From positions 1 to 13,864 of the forward strand of contig DHJN01000084.1 of the NCBI GenBank assembly GCA_002404345.1: DNA of 13,864 bases. The letters are read 5' to 3'. This stretch comes from Actinobacteria bacterium UBA4719 (GTDB lineage Bacteria > Actinomycetota > Actinomycetes > Actinomycetales > Dermatophilaceae). Under the pieces are notes generated by a model. The model was not told the DNA's origin. It saw only the letters and a program-made list of their open reading frames with translations, and did not search any database. Position 1 is the first letter of the stretch. Every line of letters begins with the position of its first letter. Positions 6,798 through 13,838 of the stretch are shown here, piece after piece. A program made the translations under genes and the position numbers.

Positions 6798-8356
6798 TCA
6801 GCCTCAAGTGGCAGCTTCTGCGCAACGGACTGCGGCGCAGCACCCCACAGCTGGTGGGTCTGATCCTCGCCGGGCTGTACGGGCTTGGAGCGCTCGGCCT
6901 GGCGCTTTCCGGGCTGATCGCCCTGAGGTTCGCGCTGCCCAGCGACGCCGCCCGGACCGCAATCGTCGTCGGGGGCAGTGCCGTGACCCTCGGTTGGGCG
7001 ATCCTGCCGGTCATCGCCTACGGCATTGACGAGACCCTTGACCCGGCGCGGTTCGCGACGTTCGCGGTCCCGCGCCGCCAGCTTGTTCTCGGTCTGCTGT
7101 TGTCGTCCCTGGTCAGCGTCCCGGCCGCGGTCACGGCCATCCTGGGACTCGCGACCGTGATCACGTGGTCGCGTTCTGTTCTGGCCGTGCTGGTGGCCCC
7201 GGTGGCGGCGGCCGTGGCGGTTCTCACCTGCCTGGTGCTGAGTCGGGTGACCTCGACGGTGTTCTCGGCGATGTCCCGCAGCCGCAGAGGTCGCGAGGCT
7301 CTGTCCGTGCTGGTGGTTCTGGTCCTGGTCGGCGTCTGGGCCGCCGGCTCGTCGATCCTGAGACGTCTCTCTGCGCCCGGGCTGCTGCCACACATCGCGG
7401 ACGTGCTCGGCTGGACACCACTGGGTCTGGCCTGGTCCTCGCCGGCCGATATCGTCGACGGCGCGATCGGGTCCGGACTGCTGCGCCTGGCCTTGGCAGT
7501 GGTCTTCCTCGTGCTCGCCCTGCTGGCTTGGGACGCCTTGTTGCTGGGTGCCCTGGAGAATCCCCGGGGGACGTCCGGCGGGCGCGCGGCCACCCGCGAT
7601 ACAGGGCTGGGCTGGTTCGGCCGAATGCCTGGCACGCCCACCGGCGCGGTGGCCGCTCGCTCGATCATCTCCTGGCGGCGGGACCCCCGTTACGTCACGT
7701 CGGTCACGCTGATGGTCCTGATGCCGTTGGGCCTGATGCTGCCCTCGGTCACCGGAAACGGCGGTCTGTGGTCGCTGGCCATGGCGCCCACCGCCGGATT
7801 CTTGCTTGGTTGGAGCGTGCACAACGACATCGCGTATGACGGGACGGCCTTCTGGGCGCACGTCGCCACCGGGGTCTGCGGCCGCGCCGACCGCATCGGC
7901 CGGTTGACGCCGACCGCGATGGCGGGTTCCGTTCTCCTGCTGGGCTACGCCACCCTGGGCTGCGCGGTCACTGGCCGATGGGACCTGTGGCCGGCGATGT
8001 TCGGGATCGGGCTGGGTTTCCTGCTCACGGGTTTCGGCGTGGCCAATGTGATGAGCGCCTTCAAGCCCTATCCCGTGCCCGGTCCGGGTGAGAACCCTTT
8101 CGGAGCCCCCCCGGGCTCTTCGGCCTTGACTCTGGTCGTGCAGGCGGTGGCCGGTACCGCGGTCTTCGTGCTCAACCTGCCCCTGCTCGGTATCGGTATC
8201 GGGGCCCTTCTGGGACACGCCTGGATGGGCTGGCTGTCCCTCGGGATGGCCGTCGTGCTTGGCTCCGGGGCGCTCGTCCTCGGGACGTGGTGGGGCGCCC
8301 GGATCTACGAGCGTCGCGCCCCGGAGCTGCTCGCCGACCTGTCCCGTATTGGTTAG
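6782..8356 (+). CDS. ABC exporter permease, about 12 TM segments
   Basis: The product is 524 aa and strongly hydrophobic. Likely helices lie at about 24-49, 60-81, 100-126, 133-156, 173-194, 233-257, 304-322, 328-347, 379-397, 401-424, 449-474 and 478-505. The loop [13 protein letters not shown] (348-360) after helix 8 resembles a motif seen in large actinobacterial exporter permeases. A cytosolic loop rich in Gly/Arg (about 258-300) joins the halves, so the protein looks like two six-helix halves fused and may pair with an ATPase dimer alone. The GTG start at 6782 is preceded by GGGGAGGGG about 6 nt upstream and overlaps the ATPase gene by 16 bp, indicating translational coupling. The TAG stop interlocks with the stop of the convergent ppgK gene. 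Confidence 0.88.
   Translation: MVAQIVSLKWQLLRNGLRRSTPQLVGLILAGLYGLGALGLALSGLIALRFALPSDAARTAIVVGGSAVTLGWAILPVIAYGIDETLDPARFATFAVPRRQLVLGLLLSSLVSVPAAVTAILGLATVITWSRSVLAVLVAPVAAAVAVLTCLVLSRVTSTVFSAMSRSRRGREALSVLVVLVLVGVWAAGSSILRRLSAPGLLPHIADVLGWTPLGLAWSSPADIVDGAIGSGLLRLALAVVFLVLALLAWDALLLGALENPRGTSGGRAATRDTGLGWFGRMPGTPTGAVAARSIISWRRDPRYVTSVTLMVLMPLGLMLPSVTGNGGLWSLAMAPTAGFLLGWSVHNDIAYDGTAFWAHVATGVCGRADRIGRLTPTAMAGSVLLLGYATLGCAVTGRWDLWPAMFGIGLGFLLTGFGVANVMSAFKPYPVPGPGENPFGAPPGSSALTLVVQAVAGTAVFVLNLPLLGIGIGALLGHAWMGWLSLGMAVVLGSGALVLGTWWGARIYERRAPELLADLSRIG
8353..8356. other. Interlocked convergent stop codons
   Basis: The four bases TTAG hold the TAG stop of the plus-strand permease (8354-8356) and the TAA stop of minus-strand ppgK (8355-8353). 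There is no room for a terminator between the genes, so each transcript must run into the other gene's 3' end. Confidence 0.9.
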
Positions 8357-9108
8357 CCGTTGCTGGCCAGCCAGGCCACCCCGATGATGCCGGCCGAGTT
8401 CCGGAGCTGAGCGGCCACGATGGGCGTCCGCAGATGCAGGAACGGCAAGAACTTGTCGGCCTTCTTGGACACGCCGCCACCGACGACGATCAGGTCGGGC
8501 CAGAGCAGGTCCTCGACGTGGGAGTAGTACCGCTGAAGACGCTCGGCCCACTGCTGCCAGGACAGGCCCTCGTCGTCCTTGACGCTCGAGGCCGCCCGGT
8601 GCTCAGCTTCGTGGCCGTCGATCTCGAGATGCCCGAGCTCGGAGTTGGGGACCAGCACTCCGTCGAAGAGCAGGGCGGACCCGATTCCGGTTCCCAGAGT
8701 GCTCATCAGAACCAGCCCGCTGGCGTCGCGCGCCGCCCCGAAATGGAGCTCGCCGACTCCCGCGGCGTCGGCGTCGTTGACCACCGTGACCGGACGGCCG
8801 AGCTTGTGGCTCAACAGGTCTCGCGCATCGGTGCCGATCCAGGCTGGGTCGATGTTGGCCGCAGTGCGCACCACGCCGTTGGTGACCACGGCAGGCAGGG
8901 TCACGCCGATGGGTGAGTCGCCCGTGTCGTCGGCGAAGTGCGCCGCGATCCGCGCCACGATGTCAGCCACAGCCTCCGGTGAGGACCGCCTGGGGGTGTC
9001 GCAGCGCAGCCGATCCTTGGCGAACTGGCCTGTGGCCAGATCCACAGGCGCCCCCTTGATCCCGCTGCCACCGATGTCGATGCCAAGCGGGTGATGCATG
9101 GTGGGCAC
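8353..9108 (-). CDS. ppgK: Polyphosphate glucokinase
   Basis: The product is a cytosolic ROK-fold kinase of 251 aa that phosphorylates glucose using inorganic polyphosphate (EC 2.7.1.63), usually also ATP. Counting from the ATG at 9099: the phosphate-binding loop [11 protein letters not shown] is at 6-16, [14 protein letters not shown] at 71-84, catalytic Asp109 in [18 protein letters not shown] at 134-142, ELGHLEIDG at 154-162 and the C-terminal [13 protein letters not shown] near 205-217. This order matches mycobacterial PPGK closely, and the zinc motif of other ROK proteins is absent, as expected. The GTG at 9108 is preferred because GGAAGG (9115-9120) lies 6 nt upstream; from the ATG it would be 15 nt away. 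It follows map on the same strand, across a 16-bp tandem repeat, and its TAA overlaps the permease stop. Confidence 0.95.
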   Translation of the reverse strand: MPTMHHPLGIDIGGSGIKGAPVDLATGQFAKDRLRCDTPRRSSPEAVADIVARIAAHFADDTGDSPIGVTLPAVVTNGVVRTAANIDPAWIGTDARDLLSHKLGRPVTVVNDADAAGVGELHFGAARDASGLVLMSTLGTGIGSALLFDGVLVPNSELGHLEIDGHEAEHRAASSVKDDEGLSWQQWAERLQRYYSHVEDLLWPDLIVVGGGVSKKADKFLPFLHLRTPIVAAQLRNSAGIIGVAWLASNG

Positions 9109-9114
9109 GAGATG

Positions 9115-9120
9115 CCTTCC
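9115..9120 (-). promoter_or_regulatory. Ribosome binding site deciding the ppgK start
   Basis: The minus strand reads GGAAGG, 6 nt before GTG (9108) and 15 nt before ATG (9099). The spacing supports GTG as the start. Confidence 0.6.
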
Positions 9121-9144
9121 GGCTGCGGCGATCCTGCACGGTTT

Positions 9145-9199
9145 GTGATCTTGACGGTCTGTGATCTTGACGGTCTGCGATCTTGACGGTCTGCGATCA
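9145..9199. repeat. 16-bp tandem repeat between map and ppgK
   Basis: Two identical copies of GTGATCTTGACGGTCT (9145-9160, 9161-9176), a third with one change (GCGATC..., 9177-9192) and a partial copy GCGATC (9193-9198). The stop codon of map (9197-9199) lies at the edge of the partial copy. The array fills most of the map-ppgK gap and would be transcribed in the leader of ppgK. Confidence 0.95.
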
Positions 9200-10060
9200 G
9201 GGCAGGGTGAGGATCTCGGCACCCGTGTCTGTGATCAGGATGGTGTGCTCGAACTGCGCGGAGCGTTTGCGGTCCTTGGTGACGACGGTCCAGTTGTCGT
9301 CCCACATGTCCCATTCGACGGTACCCAGGTTGAGCATCGGCTCGATGGTGAACGTCATTCCGGGCTCAATGACGGTGTTGTACTGCGGGGCCGCGTCGTA
9401 GTGCGGGATCACCAGCCCGGAGTGGAAGGCCGTGCCGATGCCGTGGCCGGTGAAGTCACGAACGACCCCATAGCCAAAACGCTTGGCATAGCTCTGGATC
9501 ACCCGCCCGATGATGTTGATCTCGCGGCCGGGCACGGCCGCTCTGATGCCACGCATCATGGCCTCATGGGTGCGCTCGACGAGCAGCCGGGACTCCTCGT
9601 CGACATCACCGCAGAGGTAGGTGGCATCGGTGTCACCGTGGACGCCGCCGAGGAAGACGGTGATGTCGATGTTGACGATGTCGCCGTCCTCGAGCGGGCG
9701 GTCATCGGGGATGCCGTGGCAGATGACCTCGTTGACGCTGGTGCACAGCGACTTCGGGAACTTGCGATAGCCCAACGTCGAAGGATAGCCGCCATGGTCG
9801 AGCATGAACTCGTGGCCGATCCGGTCGAGCTCGTCGGTGGTCACGCCGGGCGCGATCGCCGCGGCGGCTGCCTCCATCGCCTGCGCCGCGAGGCGTCCGG
9901 CGATCCTCATCTTCTCGATGGTCTCGGCGTCCTTGACCTCGGGACCGGTGTACTTCGCGGGAGCCGGCCGATCGACATACTCGGGTCGCGCAATAGAGAC
10001 GGGCACGGCTCGACGTCCGCTGAGGACGCCTGGCGCGACGCTTGCATAGGTGATCGGCAT
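9197..10060 (-). CDS. map: Methionine aminopeptidase, type 1c
   Basis: The product is a cytosolic dinuclear metallopeptidase of 287 aa that removes the initiator Met from nascent proteins. The five metal ligands are visible: D132 (NIDITVF), D143 (HGDTDATY), H206 (TGHGIGT), E240 (TIEPM) and E271 (QFEHT); H115 in CHGIPD is the substrate-binding His. The first 45 residues form the extension typical of actinobacterial type 1c enzymes ([21 protein letters not shown]), with the SH3-binding-like Pro-containing stretch and no zinc finger. The start is ATG 10060; the longer frame covers the divergent 62-aa gene. No ribosome binding site is present, but TAGACT lies 7 nt upstream, which suggests a leaderless mRNA. 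ppgK follows on the same strand after 88 nt. Confidence 0.97.
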   Translation of the reverse strand: MPITYASVAPGVLSGRRAVPVSIARPEYVDRPAPAKYTGPEVKDAETIEKMRIAGRLAAQAMEAAAAAIAPGVTTDELDRIGHEFMLDHGGYPSTLGYRKFPKSLCTSVNEVICHGIPDDRPLEDGDIVNIDITVFLGGVHGDTDATYLCGDVDEESRLLVERTHEAMMRGIRAAVPGREINIIGRVIQSYAKRFGYGVVRDFTGHGIGTAFHSGLVIPHYDAAPQYNTVIEPGMTFTIEPMLNLGTVEWDMWDDNWTVVTKDRKRSAQFEHTILITDTGAEILTLP

Positions 10061-10067
10061 ACGGTGG

Positions 10068-10073
10068 AGTCTA
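10068..10073 (-). promoter_or_regulatory. Putative -10 box for a leaderless transcript (map)
   Basis: The minus strand reads TAGACT, followed by 7 nt (CCACCGT) and then the map ATG at 10060. There is no Shine-Dalgarno sequence. No convincing -35 is seen. Confidence 0.5.
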
Positions 10074-10126
10074 GGCAGGGCGCGCGCCGTTGACTGCCAC
10101 ACAGCCGACTCACACGGAGGTTTGCC

Positions 10127-10315
10127 ATGGCGTACTGGTTCAACGTGAACACCGGAGCGGTCGAGGATGACGCCAACAAGAGTCCGCAGGACCGGCTGAT
10201 GGGGCCGTTCGACAGCTACGCGGCGGCCGAGCAGGCGCTGGCGCACGCCCGGGAGAACACGCAGCGTTGGGATGCGGAGGACAAGGCGTGGGACGACGAG
10301 GGGTTCGAGGACTGA
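10127..10315 (+). CDS. Conserved-type 62-aa small acidic protein (YWFNVNTG)
   Basis: The product is 62 aa, soluble and acidic. It opens [15 protein letters not shown], has [20 protein letters not shown] in the middle and ends [16 protein letters not shown]. The pattern 'NTG..E......D.(L/V)MGP(F/Y)...EEA..AL..A' recalls short SPOR-like proteins found across actinobacteria, often near map; the function is unknown to me. A clear GGAGG (10116-10120) lies 6 nt before the ATG. The gene is transcribed away from map, from a shared 66-bp gap, and converges on the SRPBCC gene 18 nt downstream. High coding quality and a perfect ribosome binding site make it a real gene. Confidence 0.88.
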   Translation: MAYWFNVNTGAVEDDANKSPQDRLMGPFDSYAAAEQALAHARENTQRWDAEDKAWDDEGFED

Positions 10316-10333
10316 GCCTCTCACCTTGAGGTT

Positions 10334-10804
10334 CTAAGCCTGTACCTCTGGCGGTTCAGCCAGATCTGGCGGTTCCTCTACATCAGGTGTGGCCTCAACG
10401 ATCCGGCCGAGGGCGTCCCCCCAGCGCTGCCGCAGGTTCTGGCTGAGCACAGCGTCTGGGAGCTGCTCATACCGCAGGCTCAGGCGGGTGCCCTCACCTT
10501 CCGGGATGAGGTGCAGCTCGACCAGGGTCGCGGGCGAATGCTCGTCGGGGTGCCACGAGATGCGGACCTGTTCCAACGGGTGGTAGCTGCGTACGACTCC
10601 GTGGCTGCCGTCGACGCTGCGCCACGGCTCACCCTTGCCGCCAAGCTGGGCTCCCTTGCCTAGGAGCGCCTCGGCGCCTGCGGGCGTGGTCAGGACCTGC
10701 CAGACCTTGTCGACTGGCTGGGGCAGACCCCGACTCACCTCAAGGACGGGGGCGCCCTGCGGGCGCTCTGTTGGAACCTCGTTGGCCTCTGCGGTTGCTG
10801 TCAT
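10334..10804 (-). CDS. SRPBCC / AHSA1-like (START-fold) protein
   Basis: The product is 156 aa. After a disordered 18-residue lead, it shows the helix-grip pattern: VLEVSRGLPQPVDKVWQVLTTPAGAEALLG (20-49), LEQVRISWHPDEHSPATLVELHLIPEGEGTRLSLRYEQLP (77-116) and the C-terminal helix RQRWGDALGRI (125-135), then a Pro/Glu-rich tail. This is the AHSA1/Aha1-C-type SRPBCC fold that binds hydrophobic ligands or, in some lineages, acts as an environmental-sensing regulator partner. Ligand unknown. The start at 10804 has GGAGG 5 nt upstream; that site overlaps another in-frame ATG at 10816, which lacks one. It lies downstream of panB (162-nt gap) on the same strand and could be co-transcribed, but the gap holds a possible operator. 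Confidence 0.85.
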   Translation of the reverse strand: MTATAEANEVPTERPQGAPVLEVSRGLPQPVDKVWQVLTTPAGAEALLGKGAQLGGKGEPWRSVDGSHGVVRSYHPLEQVRISWHPDEHSPATLVELHLIPEGEGTRLSLRYEQLPDAVLSQNLRQRWGDALGRIVEATPDVEEPPDLAEPPEVQA

Positions 10805-10881
10805 CGCGACCTCCATCGGTTCATCCGGACCGGCCGGACGGGTAGGGAATGTGCGGACACTCAGCACACCAAGATCTCGAC

Positions 10882-10893
10882 GATTGCACAATC
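10882..10893. promoter_or_regulatory. Inverted repeat GATTG-CA-CAATC upstream of the SRPBCC gene
   Basis: A perfect 5-2-5 inverted repeat lies in the 162-bp gap between panB and the SRPBCC gene, about 80 nt upstream of the latter's start. It resembles a dimeric regulator half-site pair. Such short repeats also arise by chance. Confidence 0.25.
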
Positions 10894-10966
10894 CCCTGCC
10901 GCCCGCCTCTCGTGACCTATCGGCCCTCGCGGGACTTGTCGCCATGCGATCCTGAGCGTGGGGCCG

Positions 10967-11833
10967 TCAGGACTCGAATGAGTGCTCTGCAGCGGGAAAA
11001 GTCCCGCCTGCGACGTCAGAGGCGTAAGCACGGGCAGCGTCGCCCAGGGTGGTGCGCAGGTCGGCATACCGCTTGACGAAGCGTGGTGCCTTGCCTCCGC
11101 GCAGCCCGGCCATGTCCTGCCAGACCAGCACCTGAGCGTCGCAGCTCGGTCCGGCGCCGATCCCGATCGTCGGGATGTGCAAAACCTCGGTGACCCGGGC
11201 GGCCACCGGTGCGGGCACCATTTCCATGACGACCGCGAAGGCTCCTGCCTTCTCCAGGGCGAGGGCGTCCTCGACGAGTGCGTCTGCCGTGTCCCCGCGC
11301 CCCTGAACGCGATAGCCGCCAAGGACGTGCTCGCTCTGAGGGGTGAAGCCGATGTGTCCCATGACCGGGATGCCGGCCCGCACGAGAAGCTCGATCTCGG
11401 GGACCATGGGGCGTCCGCCCTCGAGCTTGACCGCGTGCGCGAGGCCCTCCTTCATGAACCGGGTTGCCGTGCCCAATGCTTGGGTGGGGCTCGCCTGGTA
11501 GGACCCGAACGGCAGGTCCGCCACGACCAGGGAGTGCCTGGCTGCGCGGGTAACGGCCCGGACCAACGGCACCAGGTCGTCCACCGTGACAGGCACGGTC
11601 GTCTCGTACCCGTAGACGTTGTTGGCGGCCGAGTCGCCGACCAGGAGAACGGGAATGCCGGCCTCGTCGAAGATCTCGGCGGCGTACTGGTCGTATGCCG
11701 TGAGCATCGCCCAGCGCTCTCCCCGCTCCTTCATCGCCTGCAGGTGCGGGATTCGGATGCGCTTGAGCGACGGCGTGGCCGATCCGGGCACGTTTCCGGC
11801 GCCAACGCCGTAGGGGGCTGGTTGCTCACTCAT
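10967..11833 (-). CDS. panB: 3-methyl-2-oxobutanoate hydroxymethyltransferase
   Basis: The product is a cytosolic TIM-barrel enzyme of 288 aa that transfers a hydroxymethyl group from 5,10-methylene-THF to alpha-ketoisovalerate, giving ketopantoate, the first committed step to pantothenate and CoA. Visible family motifs: MLTAYD (43-48), the Mg ligands Asp67 ([11 protein letters not shown]) and Asp106 ([10 protein letters not shown]), KLEGG (136-140), GHIGFTPQ (159-166), catalytic Glu204 in MEMVPAPVA, and [25 protein letters not shown] (220-244). The N-terminal 20 residues are an extra flexible lead. The start ATG 11833 has AAGGAG 8 nt upstream, and that site abuts the first unit of the 32-bp repeat array. 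It lies downstream of nadE on the same strand; both feed cofactor synthesis. Confidence 0.97.
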   Translation of the reverse strand: MSEQPAPYGVGAGNVPGSATPSLKRIRIPHLQAMKERGERWAMLTAYDQYAAEIFDEAGIPVLLVGDSAANNVYGYETTVPVTVDDLVPLVRAVTRAARHSLVVADLPFGSYQASPTQALGTATRFMKEGLAHAVKLEGGRPMVPEIELLVRAGIPVMGHIGFTPQSEHVLGGYRVQGRGDTADALVEDALALEKAGAFAVVMEMVPAPVAARVTEVLHIPTIGIGAGPSCDAQVLVWQDMAGLRGGKAPRFVKRYADLRTTLGDAARAYASDVAGGTFPAAEHSFES

Positions 11834-11841
11834 CGATCAGG

Positions 11842-11847
11842 CTCCTT
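11842..11847 (-). promoter_or_regulatory. panB ribosome binding site abutting the repeat array
   Basis: The minus strand reads AAGGAG, 8 nt before the panB ATG. Its upstream edge touches the conserved repeat core that begins at 11848, so pairing of this repeat copy in RNA would put the site at the foot of a stem. Confidence 0.8.
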
Positions 11848-11956
11848 GCCAAACCTAGGGACTGTGCCCGCGTTCGATTGCCAAACCTAGGGACTGTGCC
11901 CGCGTTCGATTGCCAAACCTAGGGACCATGTTGGATGTCTTGTGCCAAACCTAGGG
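11846..11956 (+). repeat. Left array: four units of a 32-bp repeat, plus orientation
   Basis: The core GCCAAACCTAGGG begins at 11848, 11880, 11912 and 11944, exactly 32 bp apart each time. Units 1 and 2 (11846-11877, 11878-11909) are identical over all 32 bp, including GACTGTGCCCGCGTTCGA after the core. Unit 3 keeps AAACCTAGGGAC and then diverges; unit 4 keeps only AAACCTAGGG. The period is preserved even where the sequence has drifted. Confidence 0.97.
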
Positions 11957-12000
11957 GATGTGGTGCGGTGAGAGATCGCCGAGGCTCGTGGTCCGCCCCC

Positions 12001-12096
12001 GGGGCACCGTCCCTAGGTTTGTGGGGTTTCCCGGGGCACCGTCCCTAGGTTTGTGGGGTTTCCCGGGGCACCCTCCCTAGGTTTGTGGGGTTTCAT
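12001..12096 (-). repeat. Right array: three units of a related 32-bp repeat, inverted
   Basis: Units 12001-12032 and 12033-12064 are identical; 12065-12096 differs at one inner base and at its last two. The core CCCTAGGTTT begins at 12011, 12043 and 12075, again 32 bp apart. On the minus strand each unit contains AAACCTAGGGACGGTGCCC, matching 18 of 19 bases of the left-array units (AAACCTAGGGACTGTGCCC). The remaining 12-13 bases are unrelated between the arrays. The nadE stop codon (12077-12079) lies inside the third unit. Confidence 0.97.
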
Positions 12097-13825
12097 GCTC
12101 GCGCCAGCGACTGGTGACAGGAAGGCGTCGGTCGCGTCCGAACGCCAGTGAGGAGATCTTGGGACCGGGGGCGAACTGACGACGTTTCCACTCAGCGCGG
12201 TCGACGAGCCCTACCACGTGGTCCACCACCGCAGGGTCGAACCCCGCCTCGACCAGCTCGGCCCGGCCATGGGCTCCCTCGACATAGCGGTCGAGGATCG
12301 CATCGAGCAGCTCGTACGGTGGCAGCGAGTCCTGGTCGACCTGGCCGGGGCGCAGCTCGGCCGAGGGCGCCTTGCTGATGGAGGCTAGGGGGATCGGCGG
12401 CTTCTCGCCGCGACTCACGGCCTGCGCGTTGCGCCACCGGGCCAGCTCCCACACCATCGTCTTGGGCACGTCCTTGATCGGCGCATATCCGCCGACGCTG
12501 TCGCCGTAGATGGTTGAGTAGCCGACCGAGACCTCGCTCTTGTTGCTGTTGGCCAGGACCAGGTGACCCTCCTGGTTGCTCAGCCCCATCCAGACCAGAG
12601 CGCGCACCCGGGCCTGCAGGTTCTCCTCGGCCAGCCCTGTCAGCTTCACCGTGTCCAGGAACGCGCTGACCATTGGCTCGATGGGGATGACGCGGTAGTC
12701 CAGGCCCAGGTTCTCGGCCAGCTCTGCGGCGTCGTCCCTGGAGCCCTGGCTGGAGTACCTGCTGGGGTTGCTGATCCCCACGACGTTCTCCCCACCCAGG
12801 GCATCGGCCGCGATCGTGGCCACCAGGGTCGAGTCGATGCCGCCGGAGACTCCGAGCAGCACCGACCGGAAGCCGTTCTTGCGGACGTAGTCGTGCAACC
12901 CGATCTGCACCGCGCGGTAGACCTCGCCGACTGGATCGAGGCGAGCAGCCAGCACGGGTGCCTGCGCGACATACGCAGGGATGGGTGTGTCACTGATGGT
13001 GACGTGCATGACCCCCGGTACGGCCGGGCGGTCCGCATTCACGGCGCTCGGCTCGAGGTCCAGGTCGATGACGAGCAGGTCCTCGTCGAACTGCGGCGCA
13101 CGGGCCAGGATCTGCCCTGCAGCATTGACCACCAATGAGTCCCCGTCGAAGATGAGCTCGTCCTGACCGCCGACCATGTTCAGGTAGGCCAGGGTGCAAC
13201 CGGCCTCGGCGGCCCGACGTGCGACCAGCTCATAACGGACGTCGTCCTTGTCCTGCTCGTACGGCGACCCGTTGATCACCAGCAACATCGCGGCCCCAGC
13301 CGCACGGGTCTGGGCGACCGGCCCGCCCTCCTGCCAGAGGTCTTCGCAGATCGCGATGGCCACGTCTATGTCGCCGATCCGCACGATGGTGAGGTCCTTG
13401 CCCGGGGCGAAGATCCGGAACTCGTCGAAGACGCCGTAGTTGGGCAGGTGGTGCTTGGCGTAGCGAGCCTTGACCTGGCCCTGATGCAGCACCGCGGCGC
13501 AGTTCTGGGGGAGTGGTCGGGCCACATTCGTGCGGCTGTATGGCGCCCGGTCCAGGTAGCCCAGGACGACCGGCAGGTCGCCGTGACCGTCCGAAGCCAG
13601 GTCGGTGGCCAGTTCACTCAGGGCAGCGCGTGAGGCTTCGACGAACGACGAACGCAGCGCCAGGTCTTCCACGGGATATCCGGTGAGCATCATCTCGGGG
13701 AACGCCACCAGATGGGCGCCCTGCTCGGCCGCCTTGGCGGTCCACTCGCGGACGGCCTGCGCGTTGCCACCCAGGTCGCCGACGGTCGGGTTGATCTGGG
13801 CCAGGGCCAGTCGCATCTGCGCCAT
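12077..13825 (-). CDS. nadE: Glutamine-dependent NAD+ synthase
   Basis: The product is a cytosolic two-domain enzyme of 582 aa that converts deamido-NAD to NAD with ATP and glutamine-derived ammonia (EC 6.3.5.1). The N-terminal nitrilase-fold glutaminase (about 1-280) has the triad Glu44 (FPEMMLTGYP), Lys124 (RYAKHHLPNYGVFDE) and Cys160 (AICEDLW). The synthetase domain (about 300-575) has the ATP P-loop SGGIDS (327-332), LANSNKSE (424-431) and the closing KRRQFAPGPKISSLAFGRDRRLPVTSRWRE. The length fits the shorter bacterial class, not the 680-aa mycobacterial form. The start ATG 13825 has no ribosome binding site, but TAAACT sits 7 nt upstream. The last five residues (ETPQT) and the TAG stop are encoded by the 32-bp repeat, an odd acquired tail. 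panB follows. Confidence 0.97.
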   Translation of the reverse strand: MAQMRLALAQINPTVGDLGGNAQAVREWTAKAAEQGAHLVAFPEMMLTGYPVEDLALRSSFVEASRAALSELATDLASDGHGDLPVVLGYLDRAPYSRTNVARPLPQNCAAVLHQGQVKARYAKHHLPNYGVFDEFRIFAPGKDLTIVRIGDIDVAIAICEDLWQEGGPVAQTRAAGAAMLLVINGSPYEQDKDDVRYELVARRAAEAGCTLAYLNMVGGQDELIFDGDSLVVNAAGQILARAPQFDEDLLVIDLDLEPSAVNADRPAVPGVMHVTISDTPIPAYVAQAPVLAARLDPVGEVYRAVQIGLHDYVRKNGFRSVLLGVSGGIDSTLVATIAADALGGENVVGISNPSRYSSQGSRDDAAELAENLGLDYRVIPIEPMVSAFLDTVKLTGLAEENLQARVRALVWMGLSNQEGHLVLANSNKSEVSVGYSTIYGDSVGGYAPIKDVPKTMVWELARWRNAQAVSRGEKPPIPLASISKAPSAELRPGQVDQDSLPPYELLDAILDRYVEGAHGRAELVEAGFDPAVVDHVVGLVDRAEWKRRQFAPGPKISSLAFGRDRRLPVTSRWREHETPQT

Positions 13826-13832
13826 GGGCTCG

Positions 13833-13838
13833 AGTTTA
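13833..13838 (-). promoter_or_regulatory. Putative -10 box for a leaderless transcript (nadE)
   Basis: The minus strand reads TAAACT, then 7 nt (CGAGCCC), then the nadE ATG at 13825, with no Shine-Dalgarno sequence. A -35 would lie at the window edge and cannot be judged. Confidence 0.5.

Noticed and set aside
6581..8551. Long minus-strand open frame (656 codons) over the ABC permease
   Set aside because: Composition is Gln/Arg/Gly-rich low-complexity typical of the antisense of a GC-rich hydrophobic gene; the plus-strand permease has a ribosome binding site, coupling and clear helices.
9161..10093. Plus-strand 310-codon frame opposite map
   Set aside because: Antisense of map; Asp/Gly/Val-rich composition is a codon-bias shadow, and map has all catalytic residues.
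10316..10340. Bidirectional terminator between the 62-aa and SRPBCC genes
   Set aside because: Only a 4-bp CCTC/GAGG stem is visible in or near the 18-bp gap, with no T-tract; too weak to call.
10982..11890. Plus-strand 302-codon frame opposite panB
   Set aside because: Shadow of panB; it also ends inside the repeat array and has no start signal.
11846..12096. CRISPR array at the 32-bp repeats
   Set aside because: The full 32-bp period is itself repeated in units 1-2 and in the right array, so there are no unique spacers; the two halves are inverted and no cas genes are present.
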